From Phenylobacterium zucineum HLK1 (lineage in GTDB: Bacteria; Pseudomonadota; Alphaproteobacteria; Caulobacterales; Caulobacteraceae): a DNA stretch of 64,000 nucleotides. A program made the translations under genes and the position numbers. Position 1 is the stretch's first letter; each line of letters starts with the position of its first letter. The notes under the pieces are model-generated. The model worked only from the letters and a program-made list of their open reading frames with translations. It was not told where the DNA came from and searched no databases. The stretch is taken from assembly GCF_000017265.1 (NCBI RefSeq), contig NC_011144.1:3574001-3638000 (forward strand), given 5' to 3'. Positions 34,813 through 44,330 of the stretch are shown piece by piece.

Positions 34813-36026
34813 GCGACCCGACGGGCCGGCGAGGTCAGCGCCCGCTCGGCCTCGCCCATGTAGTCGCGGGTGACCGGCAGGGCGTCGATCCGCTTGGCGA
34901 GCTGCACCTGGAAGACGAAGTGGCCGCGATGGCGGAAGGCCATCTCGGAAATGCCGAGGTAGAATTCCCACATCCGGCAGAAGCGCTCGTCCATCATGCC
35001 GGCGATCTCTTCCCGCCGGTCGGCGAACCGCTCGCGCCAGTTCTTCAGCGTCTCGGCGTAGTGGAGCCGCAGGATCTCGATATCGGTCACGTAGAGGCCG
35101 GCCCGCTCGATCGCCGGCAGCACCTCGGACAGCGCCGGGATGTAGCCGCCGGGGAAGATGTACTTCGCGACCCAGGCGTTGGTGACGTTGGGCCCTTCCG
35201 GCCGGCCGATGGAGTGGATCAGGGCCACGCCGTCGTCCTTCAGGAGCCGTGCGACCCCGTCGAAATAGGCCTGGTAGTTGGGGCGGCCGACGTGCTCGAA
35301 CATGCCGACGGAGACGATGCGGTCGTACGGCCCCGGCACGTCGCGGTAGTCGGTGAGCGAGAAGCGCGCCCGCCCCGAGAGCCCCTTGGCCTCGGCCCGC
35401 TGCTGGGCGAGGGCGAGCTGCTCGGTCGACAGGGTGATTCCGTCCACCTCGACGCCGGTCTCCTCGGCGAGGGTCAGGGCCATGCCGCCCCAGCCGCAGC
35501 CGATGTCCAGCACCGTCTGGCCGGGCTGGAGGGCCAGCTTGGCGGCGATGTGCCGCTTCTTGGCGAGCTGGGCCTCCTCGAGCGTCATGTCCGGCCGGGC
35601 GAAGTAGGCGCAGGAGTACTGCATGTCCTCGTCGAGGAAGCGCCGGTAGAGCTCGTTCGAGAGGTCGTAGTGGTGGGCCACGTTGCGGCGGGCTGCCCGG
35701 CGGTGATTGGCCTCGCGGCGGCGGTCGCGCCACCAGCGGGCGAGCGGCCCGCGCTTCTTGCGCTTCTTGAACTTGGCGTTGGCGCCGATCAGGTCGATGA
35801 AGTCGGCGATGTCGCCCTGTTCCAGCACCAGGCCGCCGTCCACATAGGCCTCGCCCACGCCGAGGCCCGGCTTGGCCGCGATCCGGGCCGCCCAGGCCGC
35901 GCTGGTGATCCTGGCCTTCAGCGGCGGGCCCGAGCCGTCGCCCAGCTTCAGGACATGCCCGCCCGGAAGCTCGAGGGTCAGGTCGCCCTCGCGGACGGTG
36001 TTCCGCAGAAAGGATTGCAGGCTCAT
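34809..36026 (-). CDS. cfa: Cyclopropane-fatty-acyl-phospholipid synthase
   Basis: A 405-residue SAM-dependent enzyme that adds a methylene bridge to unsaturated acyl chains of membrane phospholipids. The SAM motif is VLDIGCGWGGMALTLAEETG (near 184-203); other family blocks are HYDLSNELYRRFLDEDMQYS (near 123-142), RIVSVGMFEHVGRPNY and the C-terminal YFIFPGG-like KYIFPGGYIPALSE. Start at 36026 (MSLQSFL) is chosen; an ATG at 36041 is also in frame. It often responds to stationary phase or stress; the NsrR module adjoins it but in convergent orientation. Confidence 0.93.
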   Translation of the reverse strand: MSLQSFLRNTVREGDLTLELPGGHVLKLGDGSGPPLKARITSAAWAARIAAKPGLGVGEAYVDGGLVLEQGDIADFIDLIGANAKFKKRKKRGPLARWWRDRRREANHRRAARRNVAHHYDLSNELYRRFLDEDMQYSCAYFARPDMTLEEAQLAKKRHIAAKLALQPGQTVLDIGCGWGGMALTLAEETGVEVDGITLSTEQLALAQQRAEAKGLSGRARFSLTDYRDVPGPYDRIVSVGMFEHVGRPNYQAYFDGVARLLKDDGVALIHSIGRPEGPNVTNAWVAKYIFPGGYIPALSEVLPAIERAGLYVTDIEILRLHYAETLKNWRERFADRREEIAGMMDERFCRMWEFYLGISEMAFRHRGHFVFQVQLAKRIDALPVTRDYMGEAERALTSPARRVA

Positions 36027-36110
36027 CACCGCACCCCACATCTCCGACCGAAGATAGGAACGGCGCCGCTACGGCCAAGGTTCCCGAACGTGGATCCTGC
36101 AGGCGCCGTC

Positions 36111-36139
36111 TTGACTCCCGTTCGCCTCTTTCTTACCTC
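36111..36139 (+). promoter_or_regulatory. groESL promoter
   Basis: TTGACT (36111-36116) and TACCTC (36134-36139) with a 17-bp spacer give a good housekeeping-type promoter, with the start near 36147. CTTGACTC also resembles a sigma-32 -35 element. The CIRCE operator begins at about +4. Confidence 0.65.
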
Positions 36140-36149
36140 CCCGCCGACG

Positions 36150-36176
36150 TTAGCACTCAAGGGCCGAGACTGCTAA
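36150..36176. promoter_or_regulatory. CIRCE operator (HrcA site) of groESL
   Basis: TTAGCACTC-N9-GACTGCTAA matches the CIRCE consensus TTAGCACTC-N9-GAGTGCTAA with one difference. It lies between the promoter and groES and is the expected HrcA repressor target. Confidence 0.95.
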
Positions 36177-36242
36177 CAGGCGGCCCTTCGGCGCTTCCGT
36201 CCCCTTTGAATTTGGCACCGTCTCGAACGGAGAAAGATCATC

Positions 36243-36554
36243 ATGGCGTTTCGTCCTCTGGGAGACCGCGTCCTCGTCAAGCGCGTCGAGGAAGAAGAGA
36301 AGACCCGGGGCGGGATCATCATCCCCGACACCGCCAAGGAAAAGCCGCAGGAAGGCGAAGTCATCGCCGTCGGCCCCGGCGCCCGCGATGAGACCGGCAA
36401 GGTCCAGCCGCTGGACGTGAAGGTCGGCGACCGCATCCTGTTCGGCAAGTGGTCGGGCACCGAGGTCAAGCTCGGCGGCGAAGACCTGCTGATCATGAAG
36501 GAAAGCGACATCCTCGGCGTGCTCGAGGCCGACAAGGCCGCGAAGGCCGCCTAA
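36243..36554 (+). CDS. groES: Co-chaperonin GroES
   Basis: A 103-residue subunit of the heptameric lid of the GroEL chaperonin. It begins [20 protein letters not shown], contains the mobile loop [20 protein letters not shown] (near 21-40), and [20 protein letters not shown]. The length is slightly above the usual 95-97 because of an Ala/Lys-rich end (EADKAAKAA). It is preceded by a CIRCE element and is 48 bp upstream of groEL. Confidence 0.98.
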   Translation: MAFRPLGDRVLVKRVEEEEKTRGGIIIPDTAKEKPQEGEVIAVGPGARDETGKVQPLDVKVGDRILFGKWSGTEVKLGGEDLLIMKESDILGVLEADKAAKAA

Positions 36555-38246
<1,692 letters not shown>

Positions 38247-38271
38247 GTCCGACGCTCAGCATGAAGATGGA

Positions 38272-38305
38272 GGGCGGGGCCGCGAGGCTCCGCCCTTTTT
38301 CTTTG
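38272..38305 (+). terminator. Intrinsic terminator of groESL
   Basis: GGGCGGGGCC pairs with GGCTCCGCCC (one G-U pair) across a 4-base loop and is followed by TTTTTCTTT. It lies 26 bp after the groEL stop. Confidence 0.92.
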
Positions 38306-38313
38306 GCGCGGGC

Positions 38314-38490
38314 CTAGCCGACGATGGCGTCCACGGCCGCGTCGTACTCCTCCTGGGCGTCGTCCACCTCGCGCTGGACGACGGCGCGTTCGGCGTCGGT
38401 CGTCACCTGGTCGAGCAGCAGCTTGGCGTCCTCGAGCCGTTCCTTGGCGGCCTGCCAGCGGGCGTATCCGGGATGGTTCTCGATCGACAA
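38314..38490 (-). CDS. Small acidic coiled-coil protein, TTG start
   Basis: A 58-residue protein starting with TTG at 38490, chosen because GGAGG stands six bases upstream; the ATG at 38544 adds 18 basic residues that look untranslated. The peptide reads (M)SIENHPGYARWQAAKERLED followed by AKLLLDQV, then QREVDDAQEEYDAAVDAIV, an amphipathic helical protein with heptad-like spacing. No family was recognised. It lies just past the groESL terminator on the opposite strand. Confidence 0.6.
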   Translation of the reverse strand: MSIENHPGYARWQAAKERLEDAKLLLDQVTTDAERAVVQREVDDAQEEYDAAVDAIVG

Positions 38491-38550
38491 AGGCGGCCTC
38501 CGGCGTGTTGCGGGCTCCTTCGCCCAAACGGCCGTCCGGCGCAAACGGTC

Positions 38551-38907
38551 TCAGCCGCGCTCGGGCTCGCGCGCCACCATGTTGCCGATCCAGCTCACGA
38601 CGCCGGTGACGATCGCCGCCAGGACGCCGGGGACGAGGCCGTCCACCCGGAAGCCGCCCAGCATCATGGCCACCAGGCCGATCATGGCGGCGTTCACCAC
38701 CAGCAGGAACAGCCCCAGCGTCACGATGGTGATCGGCAGGGTCAGGAGCACCACCACCGGCCTGACGAAGGCGTTGACGAGGCCCAGGAGCACGGCGGCG
38801 ACGATCAGCGTGCCCGTGTCGTCCACCCGCACCCCCGGGACGATCTTCGAGGCCGCCCAGAGACCCAGCGCGGCGAAGATCGCCCGGACGATGAACCTGG
38901 CCAGCAT
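38551..38907 (-). CDS. Phage-holin-family-IV-like membrane protein (YvlD type)
   Basis: A 118-residue protein with four hydrophobic segments. [20 protein letters not shown] is followed by [10 protein letters not shown], then [20 protein letters not shown] and [20 protein letters not shown], the conserved core of the holin-4 superfamily (N-A-FVRP-LTLP-T-LGLF). Despite the family name these are mostly chromosomal membrane proteins, not lysis proteins. An AACGGGAGG stretch precedes the ATG. Confidence 0.88.
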   Translation of the reverse strand: MLARFIVRAIFAALGLWAASKIVPGVRVDDTGTLIVAAVLLGLVNAFVRPVVVLLTLPITIVTLGLFLLVVNAAMIGLVAMMLGGFRVDGLVPGVLAAIVTGVVSWIGNMVAREPERG

Positions 38908-39071
38908 GGGCGCCTCCCGTTCCTGGCGGCACTAGAGCGGCGTTTCCCCGCGACTGCAACCGAGGGACGCCCGGTTACACCAAGCTGGACTGTATCAGGC
39001 GAACAGTTCAAAATATTAACTATACTGGGGGCTTGGGTCCCCAGGCGACGGGGCGACAATCGGGGGACGGC

Positions 39072-40802
39072 GTGGCGGGCGCGCGCTGGAAGGTGCTGGA
39101 CGAGCGGCTGGACATCGTGGCCCGCACCTCGTGGGACGTGGTGGCGGTCCGCGTCGCAGCCGGCGTCGTCGCCGCGCTGCTCTGCGTGCAGCCCTTCGGC
39201 CTGGCCTGGAGCATGGGCTGGCTGGCCGCCTTCGCCGCCACCGAGGCCGGCGCGCGGATCGCCTCCCGCGCGGCCTGGACCGGAGGCGCCCTGACCCGCC
39301 CGGCCCGCTTCTGGTACCTGACCTGGATGACCCTCGCGGGCCTGACCTGGTGCGCCCTGGCCCTGCGCGGGTGGCTGTCGGGTCAAGAGTCGCTGCGCCT
39401 GGCCGCCATGGCCATCCTGGTGACCGTCCTCGTCCACGCCCAGGGGTTCTCGTCCCGCACCCCGGCGGCGCTGGCGGCGATGGGCCTTCCCGCCGCCCTC
39501 CTCTGGATGCTGCTGCCGCTGGTCGGGGGCGGCTACGACGCGCAGAGCCTGGCTATCGTCGGCTTCGGCTTCACCATGGCGCTGTCCTATGTGGCGATCG
39601 CGGCCAGGGCCACGGCCCGCAGCGCGGCCGCCCTGGCCGACGCCGAGCGGCGGGCCAACGACGCCAACGAGGCCAAGTCGGCCTTCCTCAGCATGGTCAC
39701 CCACGAGCTGCGCACGCCGATGAACGGGGTCATGGGCATGGCGCGGGCCCTGCAGCAGACCGACCTGTCGCCCCGCCAGCGGGAGTACGCCGACACCATC
39801 GTCCGTTCGGGCGACGGCCTGCTCGCCATCCTCAACGACGTGCTCGACCATTCGAAGATCGAGGCCGGCCGGCTGGACCTGGAGGTCGCCCCGTTCAACC
39901 TGCGCGCCGTCAGCCAGCAGTCGCTGCAGCTGTGGACCGAGGCCGCCGCCGCCAAGGGCCTGGAGCTCGACTGCGACATCGACCCCGAGCTGCCGGCGCA
40001 CGTGCTGGGCGACGAGACCCGCGTGCGGCAGATCATCCTGAACCTGCTCTCCAACGCGCTGAAGTTCACCGAGGCGGGCCGCGTCGCCCTGGCGCTCCGC
40101 CGGGCGCCGCACGCCGACGGCGAGGGCGGCGTGGAGATCCTGGTCAGCGACACCGGCCCCGGCATGACCGCCGAACAGGTGGCCCGCCTGTTCCGCCCCT
40201 ACAGCCAGGCCGAGGCCTCGACGGCGCGGCGGTTCGGCGGCACCGGGCTGGGCCTGTCCATCTGCCACCGGCTGTCCACGATGATGGGCGGCGAGATCGG
40301 CGTCGAGAGCGAGCCGGGCCGCGGCTCGACCTTCCGCGTGTGGCTGCCGCTGCCGGCGGCGGAGGGCGGGCCGGTGGAGGTGTCCGAGGCTCCGGAGGTC
40401 GCGCTGCCGCCGCTGCGCGTGCTGGTGACCGACGACAACCCGATCAACCTGGCGGTCGCCCGCGCGCTGCTGGAAGCCGCCGGCGCGGCGGTGGAGACCG
40501 CGGTCCACGGCGCCGACGCCCTGGAGCGCCTGCAGGTGGATCTCTTCGACCTCGTGCTGATGGACGTGCACATGCCGGTGATGGACGGCCTCGAGGCCGT
40601 TCGGCGGATCCGCGCCGGGACGGCGGGGCCGCAGGACATCCCGGTGATCGCGCTGACCGCCGACGGCGCGCCGGGCGAGGAGGAGCGGCTGAAGGCCCTG
40701 GGCTTCGACGCCCTGCAGGGCAAGCCGGTGCAGCCCGCCGAGCTGTTCGCGGCGATCGAGCGGGTGATGGCCGCCCGCCACCAGCCCCGCGACGTCGCCT
40801 GA
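39072..40802 (+). CDS. Hybrid sensor histidine kinase with receiver domain
   Basis: A 576-residue membrane sensor. The N-terminal part (about 20-190) has five or six hydrophobic helices and no recognised sensory domain. The kinase has the H box [20 protein letters not shown] (phosphorylated His near 214), N box [16 protein letters not shown] boxes SDTGPGMT and [11 protein letters not shown] receiver domain (about 450-565) holds [20 protein letters not shown], the phospho-acceptor Asp in [15 protein letters not shown], and GKPVQP. It starts at GTG 39072 after GGGGGA. A -10-like TATACT lies at 39021-39026 in an AT-rich island. Input and partner are unknown. Confidence 0.9.
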   Translation: MAGARWKVLDERLDIVARTSWDVVAVRVAAGVVAALLCVQPFGLAWSMGWLAAFAATEAGARIASRAAWTGGALTRPARFWYLTWMTLAGLTWCALALRGWLSGQESLRLAAMAILVTVLVHAQGFSSRTPAALAAMGLPAALLWMLLPLVGGGYDAQSLAIVGFGFTMALSYVAIAARATARSAAALADAERRANDANEAKSAFLSMVTHELRTPMNGVMGMARALQQTDLSPRQREYADTIVRSGDGLLAILNDVLDHSKIEAGRLDLEVAPFNLRAVSQQSLQLWTEAAAAKGLELDCDIDPELPAHVLGDETRVRQIILNLLSNALKFTEAGRVALALRRAPHADGEGGVEILVSDTGPGMTAEQVARLFRPYSQAEASTARRFGGTGLGLSICHRLSTMMGGEIGVESEPGRGSTFRVWLPLPAAEGGPVEVSEAPEVALPPLRVLVTDDNPINLAVARALLEAAGAAVETAVHGADALERLQVDLFDLVLMDVHMPVMDGLEAVRRIRAGTAGPQDIPVIALTADGAPGEEERLKALGFDALQGKPVQPAELFAAIERVMAARHQPRDVA

Positions 40803-40809
40803 GGCGGTC

Positions 40810-41649
40810 CTAGTCGGCCGCCACGACCTCCAGGCTCGGCACCGTCGGCTTCAGGCGCCCGCCCACGCGGATCGGCTCGATGCGGCGGGCGAGGCCGGTC
40901 CTGGCGTCGGTTTCGACGAACACGCCGCAGACGGTGGCCGGCCCCTCGGCGGGCTTGTAGCGGCCGCCCGAGATCTTGGTGGTGAACCGCCGCAGCGGCT
41001 CCTCCTTCTGGTTGCCGATCACGCTGTCGTAGTCGGCGCAGGCGCCGGCGTCGGTCTGATAGGCGGTGCCGCCCGGCAGGATCTGGGCGTCGGCGGTCGG
41101 CACGTGGGTGTGGGTGCCCACCACGAGGCTGGCCCGCCCGTCGCAGAAATGGCCCATGGCCATCTTCTCGGAGCTGACCTCGGCGTGCATGTCGACGACC
41201 ACGGCGTCGGCGACGGCGCCCAGCGGGCAGGCTTCCAGCTCGCGGTCCACGGCGGCGAAGGGGTCGTCCAGCGGGTCCATGTAGACGCGGCCCAGCAGGT
41301 TCACGACCAGGATGCGCTGGCCCGAGGGCGTGTCGAACAGCTGCGCGCCGCGCCCTGGCGCCTGGGCCATGGGCGGGTAGTTGAGCGGGCGGATCAGCCG
41401 GGGCTCGCGGACGATGTAGGTCAGCGCCTCCTTCTGATCCCAGGAGTGGTTGCCGAGCGTCAGGCAGTCGGCGCCGGCGTCGAACAGCTCGTTCGCCGTG
41501 GCCTCGGTGATGCCGAAGCCGGCGGCGGCGTTCTCGGCGTTGACGATGACGAAGTCGAGCTGGAGCTGGCGCTTCAGGCTGGGCAGGTGCGAGGCCAGTC
41601 CTTCGCGGCCCGACCGCCCCACCACGTCTCCGAAGAAGGCGAATCTCAT
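40810..41649 (-). CDS. YmdB-family metallophosphoesterase
   Basis: A 279-residue calcineurin-like phosphoesterase of the TIGR00282 (YmdB) family. Metal ligands are visible in FFGDVVGRSG (Asp near 8), NAENAAAGFGIT (Asn/Glu), LGNHSWDQKE (GNH), VDMHAEVSSEK and GTHTHVPTAD (HTH). Bacillus YmdB is a 2',3'-cyclic-nucleotide phosphodiesterase linked to biofilm and sporulation; the alphaproteobacterial role is not defined. Its ATG overlaps the fau stop by 3 bp, so the two are coupled. Confidence 0.92.
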   Translation of the reverse strand: MRFAFFGDVVGRSGREGLASHLPSLKRQLQLDFVIVNAENAAAGFGITEATANELFDAGADCLTLGNHSWDQKEALTYIVREPRLIRPLNYPPMAQAPGRGAQLFDTPSGQRILVVNLLGRVYMDPLDDPFAAVDRELEACPLGAVADAVVVDMHAEVSSEKMAMGHFCDGRASLVVGTHTHVPTADAQILPGGTAYQTDAGACADYDSVIGNQKEEPLRRFTTKISGGRYKPAEGPATVCGVFVETDARTGLARRIEPIRVGGRLKPTVPSLEVVAAD

Positions 41650-42227
41650 CGGGTGTCTCTAGCGACGGAGATGAAATCCGTCTCGGTCAGAATGGCGTCG
41701 AGCCTCTGGTCGTGCGGCTCCATCGGGATCTCGTCCAGCTCCTGCCCGGCGAACGCCAGGCCCAGGACGAAAACCGGCTTGGTGGCGCGAAGGTTCGACA
41801 GCGTCCGGTCGTAGTGGCCGGCGCCCTGGCCCAGGCGCCCGCCCCGGCGGTCGAAGGCGAGCAGCGGGCAGACCACCAGGTCCGGCTCCACCGTGTCGGC
41901 CCAGGCGGGCGGGGCGGGGATGCCGAGGGCGTCCAGCTGCAGCGGCGTGCGGCTGTCCCACAGGCGGAACTCCAGCGGCTGGTCCCGGGCGATCGCGGTG
42001 GGCAGCGCGGGCTCGGCCCCGGTGTCCAGCAGGCGGGCCAGGAGAGGGCCGGGGTCGATCTCCGAGCCCAGCGGCCGGTACACCGCGAAGCTGTCGAAGG
42101 GCGGCAGCGCCTCCAGCGGCAGGCGGGCGGCGGCTTGCTCGCCCGCGTCCCGCCGCTCGGCCGCGAGCGTCCGCCGCCGGCTTCGCAGGCGCTTGCGCAG
42201 GGCGGTCTTGTCGAGGTTCGTCTCCAC
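41646..42227 (-). CDS. fau: 5-formyltetrahydrofolate cyclo-ligase
   Basis: A 193-residue enzyme that converts 5-formyl-THF to 5,10-methenyl-THF with ATP. Motifs are the basic N-terminus KTALRKRLRSRRRTL, SFAVYRPLGSEIDPGPLLAR, and the GRLGQGAGHYDRTLS nucleotide/Mg site (near 141-155). It starts with GTG at 42227. The gene lies immediately downstream of the predicted 6S RNA on the same strand, the arrangement known from many proteobacteria (ssrS-fau), and it overlaps ymdB. Confidence 0.93.
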   Translation of the reverse strand: METNLDKTALRKRLRSRRRTLAAERRDAGEQAAARLPLEALPPFDSFAVYRPLGSEIDPGPLLARLLDTGAEPALPTAIARDQPLEFRLWDSRTPLQLDALGIPAPPAWADTVEPDLVVCPLLAFDRRGGRLGQGAGHYDRTLSNLRATKPVFVLGLAFAGQELDEIPMEPHDQRLDAILTETDFISVARDTR

Positions 42228-42271
42228 CCCCGCTCTATAGCGGAAAGCCGCCCGGCAGCGGAAAAGAAGGT

Positions 42272-42438
42272 GGCGGCGCCGCGTGAGCCGTGAAGGTCCG
42301 TAAATCCCCTCGACCTGGCGTACCAGGTGGGCGCCGTATACCCGAGACCACGGCCCCGGGCAGGGACAGCTCCCTTCGAGTGAATTAAGGTCGCTGGGAT
42401 ATGTCGCCTTCGACGCGAGCCGCAGCAGGACCCGCCGG
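42272..42438 (-). ncRNA. ssrS: 6S RNA
   Basis: About 165 nt on the minus strand. The two halves fold back as a long interrupted rod: GGCGG (42436-42432) pairs with CCGCC (42276-42272), and further in AAGG/CCTT, ATCCC/GGGAT and CGACC/GGTCG pair in order, ending in hairpins such as ACCTGG-TACG-CCAGGT. This closing stem, central bubble and terminal stem are the 6S RNA architecture that mimics an open promoter and binds RNA polymerase. A promoter TTGAGG-N17-TACCTT precedes it. Position upstream of fau, with zapA nearby, matches the known alphaproteobacterial locus. No protein gene occupies 42228-42542. Confidence 0.82.
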
Positions 42439-42444
42439 AGAGGG

Positions 42445-42473
42445 AAGGTAGTGCGCCCGCCCCCCGGCCTCAA
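42445..42473 (-). promoter_or_regulatory. 6S RNA promoter
   Basis: On the minus strand, TTGAGG (42473-42468), a 17-bp spacer and TACCTT (42450-42445) predict a start near 42438, which is where the closing stem of the 6S RNA begins. Confidence 0.7.
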
Positions 42474-42542
42474 GCGCGGCCGGTGCGCGCGGGCGCGGAA
42501 TTTCGCTTGGGGGCCGCCGGCCGCATCACTAAGTCTGCCGCT

Positions 42543-43580
42543 GTGACCGAAACGCTCGCCTCCGCCGCCGCCTCGCCGTCCCTGGCCCGCCTGGCCAACG
42601 ACCTGACGCGCGACCTGATGCGGCCGAACCCGCGGATTTACTGGCTGGACCTCGTCGCCACCGCGGCCGTCACCTGGCTCAGCCTCTGGATCGCCGCGAC
42701 GGCGAGCCCGCCGTGGGCCCTGGCGGCCGCCGCCGTCTGCGTCCTGGCGCTCTACCGCGGCGTCAGCTTCATCCACGAGCTGACGCACCAGCGGCGCGAC
42801 GAACTGCCGGGCTTCCACTTCGGCTGGAACCTGCTGATCGGCGTGCCCTTCCTGACCCCCTCGCTGCTGTACGAGGGCGTGCACATGCTGCACCACGCCA
42901 AGGACCGCTACGGCACGACGCGCGATCCCGAGTACATGCCGCTGGCGCGCCTGCCGCTCTCCAGCCTCCTGGGCTTCGTGCTGATCGCCCTCCTCGCGCC
43001 GGTGGGCGTGATCCTGCGGTTCGCCGTGCTGGCGCCGGTCTCGTTCCTGGTCCCGGCGCTGCGCCGCTGGGTGATCGCCAAGACCTCGGCCATGACCATC
43101 AACACCGCCTTTTCCCGCGAGGACCTCGACCGGGCCGGCAGGGCGCCGTGGCTGGCCCAGGAGATCGCCTGCTGGCTGTGGAGCTGGACGGTGATCGGCC
43201 TGACCGCCGCGGGCGTCATTCCGCTCCGGGCGATCCTGACCGCGGTGGCGGTCTACGCCGTCTTCGCCCTGGTGAACCAGCTCCGCACGGCGGTGGCGCA
43301 CTACTGGGAGAACGACGGCTCGAAGATGAGCTTCGAGGGCCAGTTCCTGGACAGCGTCAACGTGCCGCCGCCCGCGCTGCTGCCGTTCCTCTGGGCGCCC
43401 GTGGGCCTGCGCTACCACGCCCTGCACCACCTGCTGCCCCGGATGCCCTACCACAACCTCGGCAAGGCCCATCGGCGGCTTGTGGCCGAGGTCCCGGCGA
43501 CCAGCCCCTACCGTCGCGTGGAGGAGGCCGAGCTGGTCCCGGCCCTGGCCAAGCTGGCCCGGAAGGCGCGCCGGGCCTAG
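42543..43580 (+). CDS. Membrane fatty acid desaturase
   Basis: A 345-residue di-iron membrane enzyme with the three His boxes: HELTH (in FIHELTHQRRDEL, near 75), HMLHH (HMLHHAKDRYG, near 111) and HALHH (RYHALHHLLPRMPYHN, near 300). Four to six hydrophobic helices surround them. It likely inserts a double bond into an acyl or related lipid. All plausible starts are GTG; 42543 (VTETLASAAAS) is chosen over 42483, which would run into the 6S promoter region. It sits between zapA and the 6S RNA, on the opposite strand from both, and ends overlapping zapA by 4 bp. Confidence 0.88.
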   Translation: MTETLASAAASPSLARLANDLTRDLMRPNPRIYWLDLVATAAVTWLSLWIAATASPPWALAAAAVCVLALYRGVSFIHELTHQRRDELPGFHFGWNLLIGVPFLTPSLLYEGVHMLHHAKDRYGTTRDPEYMPLARLPLSSLLGFVLIALLAPVGVILRFAVLAPVSFLVPALRRWVIAKTSAMTINTAFSREDLDRAGRAPWLAQEIACWLWSWTVIGLTAAGVIPLRAILTAVAVYAVFALVNQLRTAVAHYWENDGSKMSFEGQFLDSVNVPPPALLPFLWAPVGLRYHALHHLLPRMPYHNLGKAHRRLVAEVPATSPYRRVEEAELVPALAKLARKARRA

Positions 43581-43912
43581 GCGGCCTCGTCGCTCGCCAG
43601 CTTCTCGATGCGGCGGGCCGCGGTCTCCAGCGCGGCGACGGCGCGGGTCTCCAGCCGCGAGCGGTCGGCCTGCAGCTTGCCGACCTCGACCTGCAGCGCG
43701 GCGAGACGGTTCCTGGCGTCGGCCAGTTCGTCCGCCAGCAGCAGGGCGCCCATCAGGAACAGGCGGGTGTCGCCCAGCTGGCCCATGTCGGCGGAGACAT
43801 GGCGGACCTGCTGGTCGAACATGCGGCCCAGCTCCTGCAGGTGGTGCTCCTGGCCGTCCTCGCAGCCGACCGCATAGGGACGGCCGTTCACCTCGATGCT
43901 CACCTGGGCCAT
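43577..43912 (-). CDS. zapA: Cell division protein ZapA
   Basis: A 111-residue protein that binds and bundles FtsZ at midcell. It begins MAQVSIEVNGRPYAVGCEDG and continues QEHHLQELGRMFDQQVRHVS, then DTRLFLMGALLLADELADAR, the ZapA signature (FLMGALLLADEL), followed by a coiled coil. It lies 2 bp downstream of a DUF4164 coiled-coil gene, the usual alphaproteobacterial pairing. In relatives the 6S RNA follows zapA directly; here a desaturase gene is interposed on the other strand. Confidence 0.93.
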   Translation of the reverse strand: MAQVSIEVNGRPYAVGCEDGQEHHLQELGRMFDQQVRHVSADMGQLGDTRLFLMGALLLADELADARNRLAALQVEVGKLQADRSRLETRAVAALETAARRIEKLASDEAA

Positions 43913-43914
43913 GG

Positions 43915-44193
43915 CTATCGATCTCCCGCGGCCTGACCGTTCAGGGCGGCCTTGATCTCTTCGATGGCGCGACCGAGCGCCTCGGACGCCTGGGCGCCCG
44001 CCTCCTCCAGCTCGCGTTCGCGAGCCTTGGCGCGGTCGAGCTCGGCGGCGAGGTTGGCGCGGTCCTGGTCGAACAGGCCGCCGGCCTCGGCCCCCGCCTG
44101 CCGCAGTTTCTCCGCCAGCCGCTGCTCCAACACGTGGACGGCGCGCTCCAACCGCTTGGCCGCCAGATCCAGTGCGCTCTCGCCCGGGTTCAT
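43915..44193 (-). CDS. DUF4164-type coiled-coil protein
   Basis: A 92-residue, nearly all-helical protein (MNPGESALDLAAKRLERAVH onward) with heptad repeats and many Glu/Arg/Ala residues; it matches the small DUF4164 proteins encoded just before zapA in alphaproteobacteria. A cell-division link is suggested only by this conserved neighbourhood. Two bases separate its stop from the zapA start, so the genes are co-translated. Confidence 0.8.
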   Translation of the reverse strand: MNPGESALDLAAKRLERAVHVLEQRLAEKLRQAGAEAGGLFDQDRANLAAELDRAKARERELEEAGAQASEALGRAIEEIKAALNGQAAGDR

Positions 44194-44330
44194 GCGTGAC
44201 TCCCCAAAGGCTTACGAGCCTCTTCTAAAGCGCGTCGTCTCCAATGTGAATCGGCCCTTTTCTTGACCCCCGCGCCCCTACGTGCGAGGGCGCGCCCGCA
44301 GCCCCCGCCGTTAACGACTCGCAAGGACCC

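Noticed and set aside
38551..38907. Prophage remnant because of a holin-like protein
   Set aside because: The YvlD-type family is chromosomal and widespread, and no phage gene is nearby.
42228..42542. SRP RNA, tmRNA or RNase P RNA as the identity of the structured element
   Set aside because: None of their conserved cores (for example GGTCAGGTCCGGAAGG or GAGGAAAGTCC) is present; the rod-like fold, promoter and position before fau fit 6S RNA.
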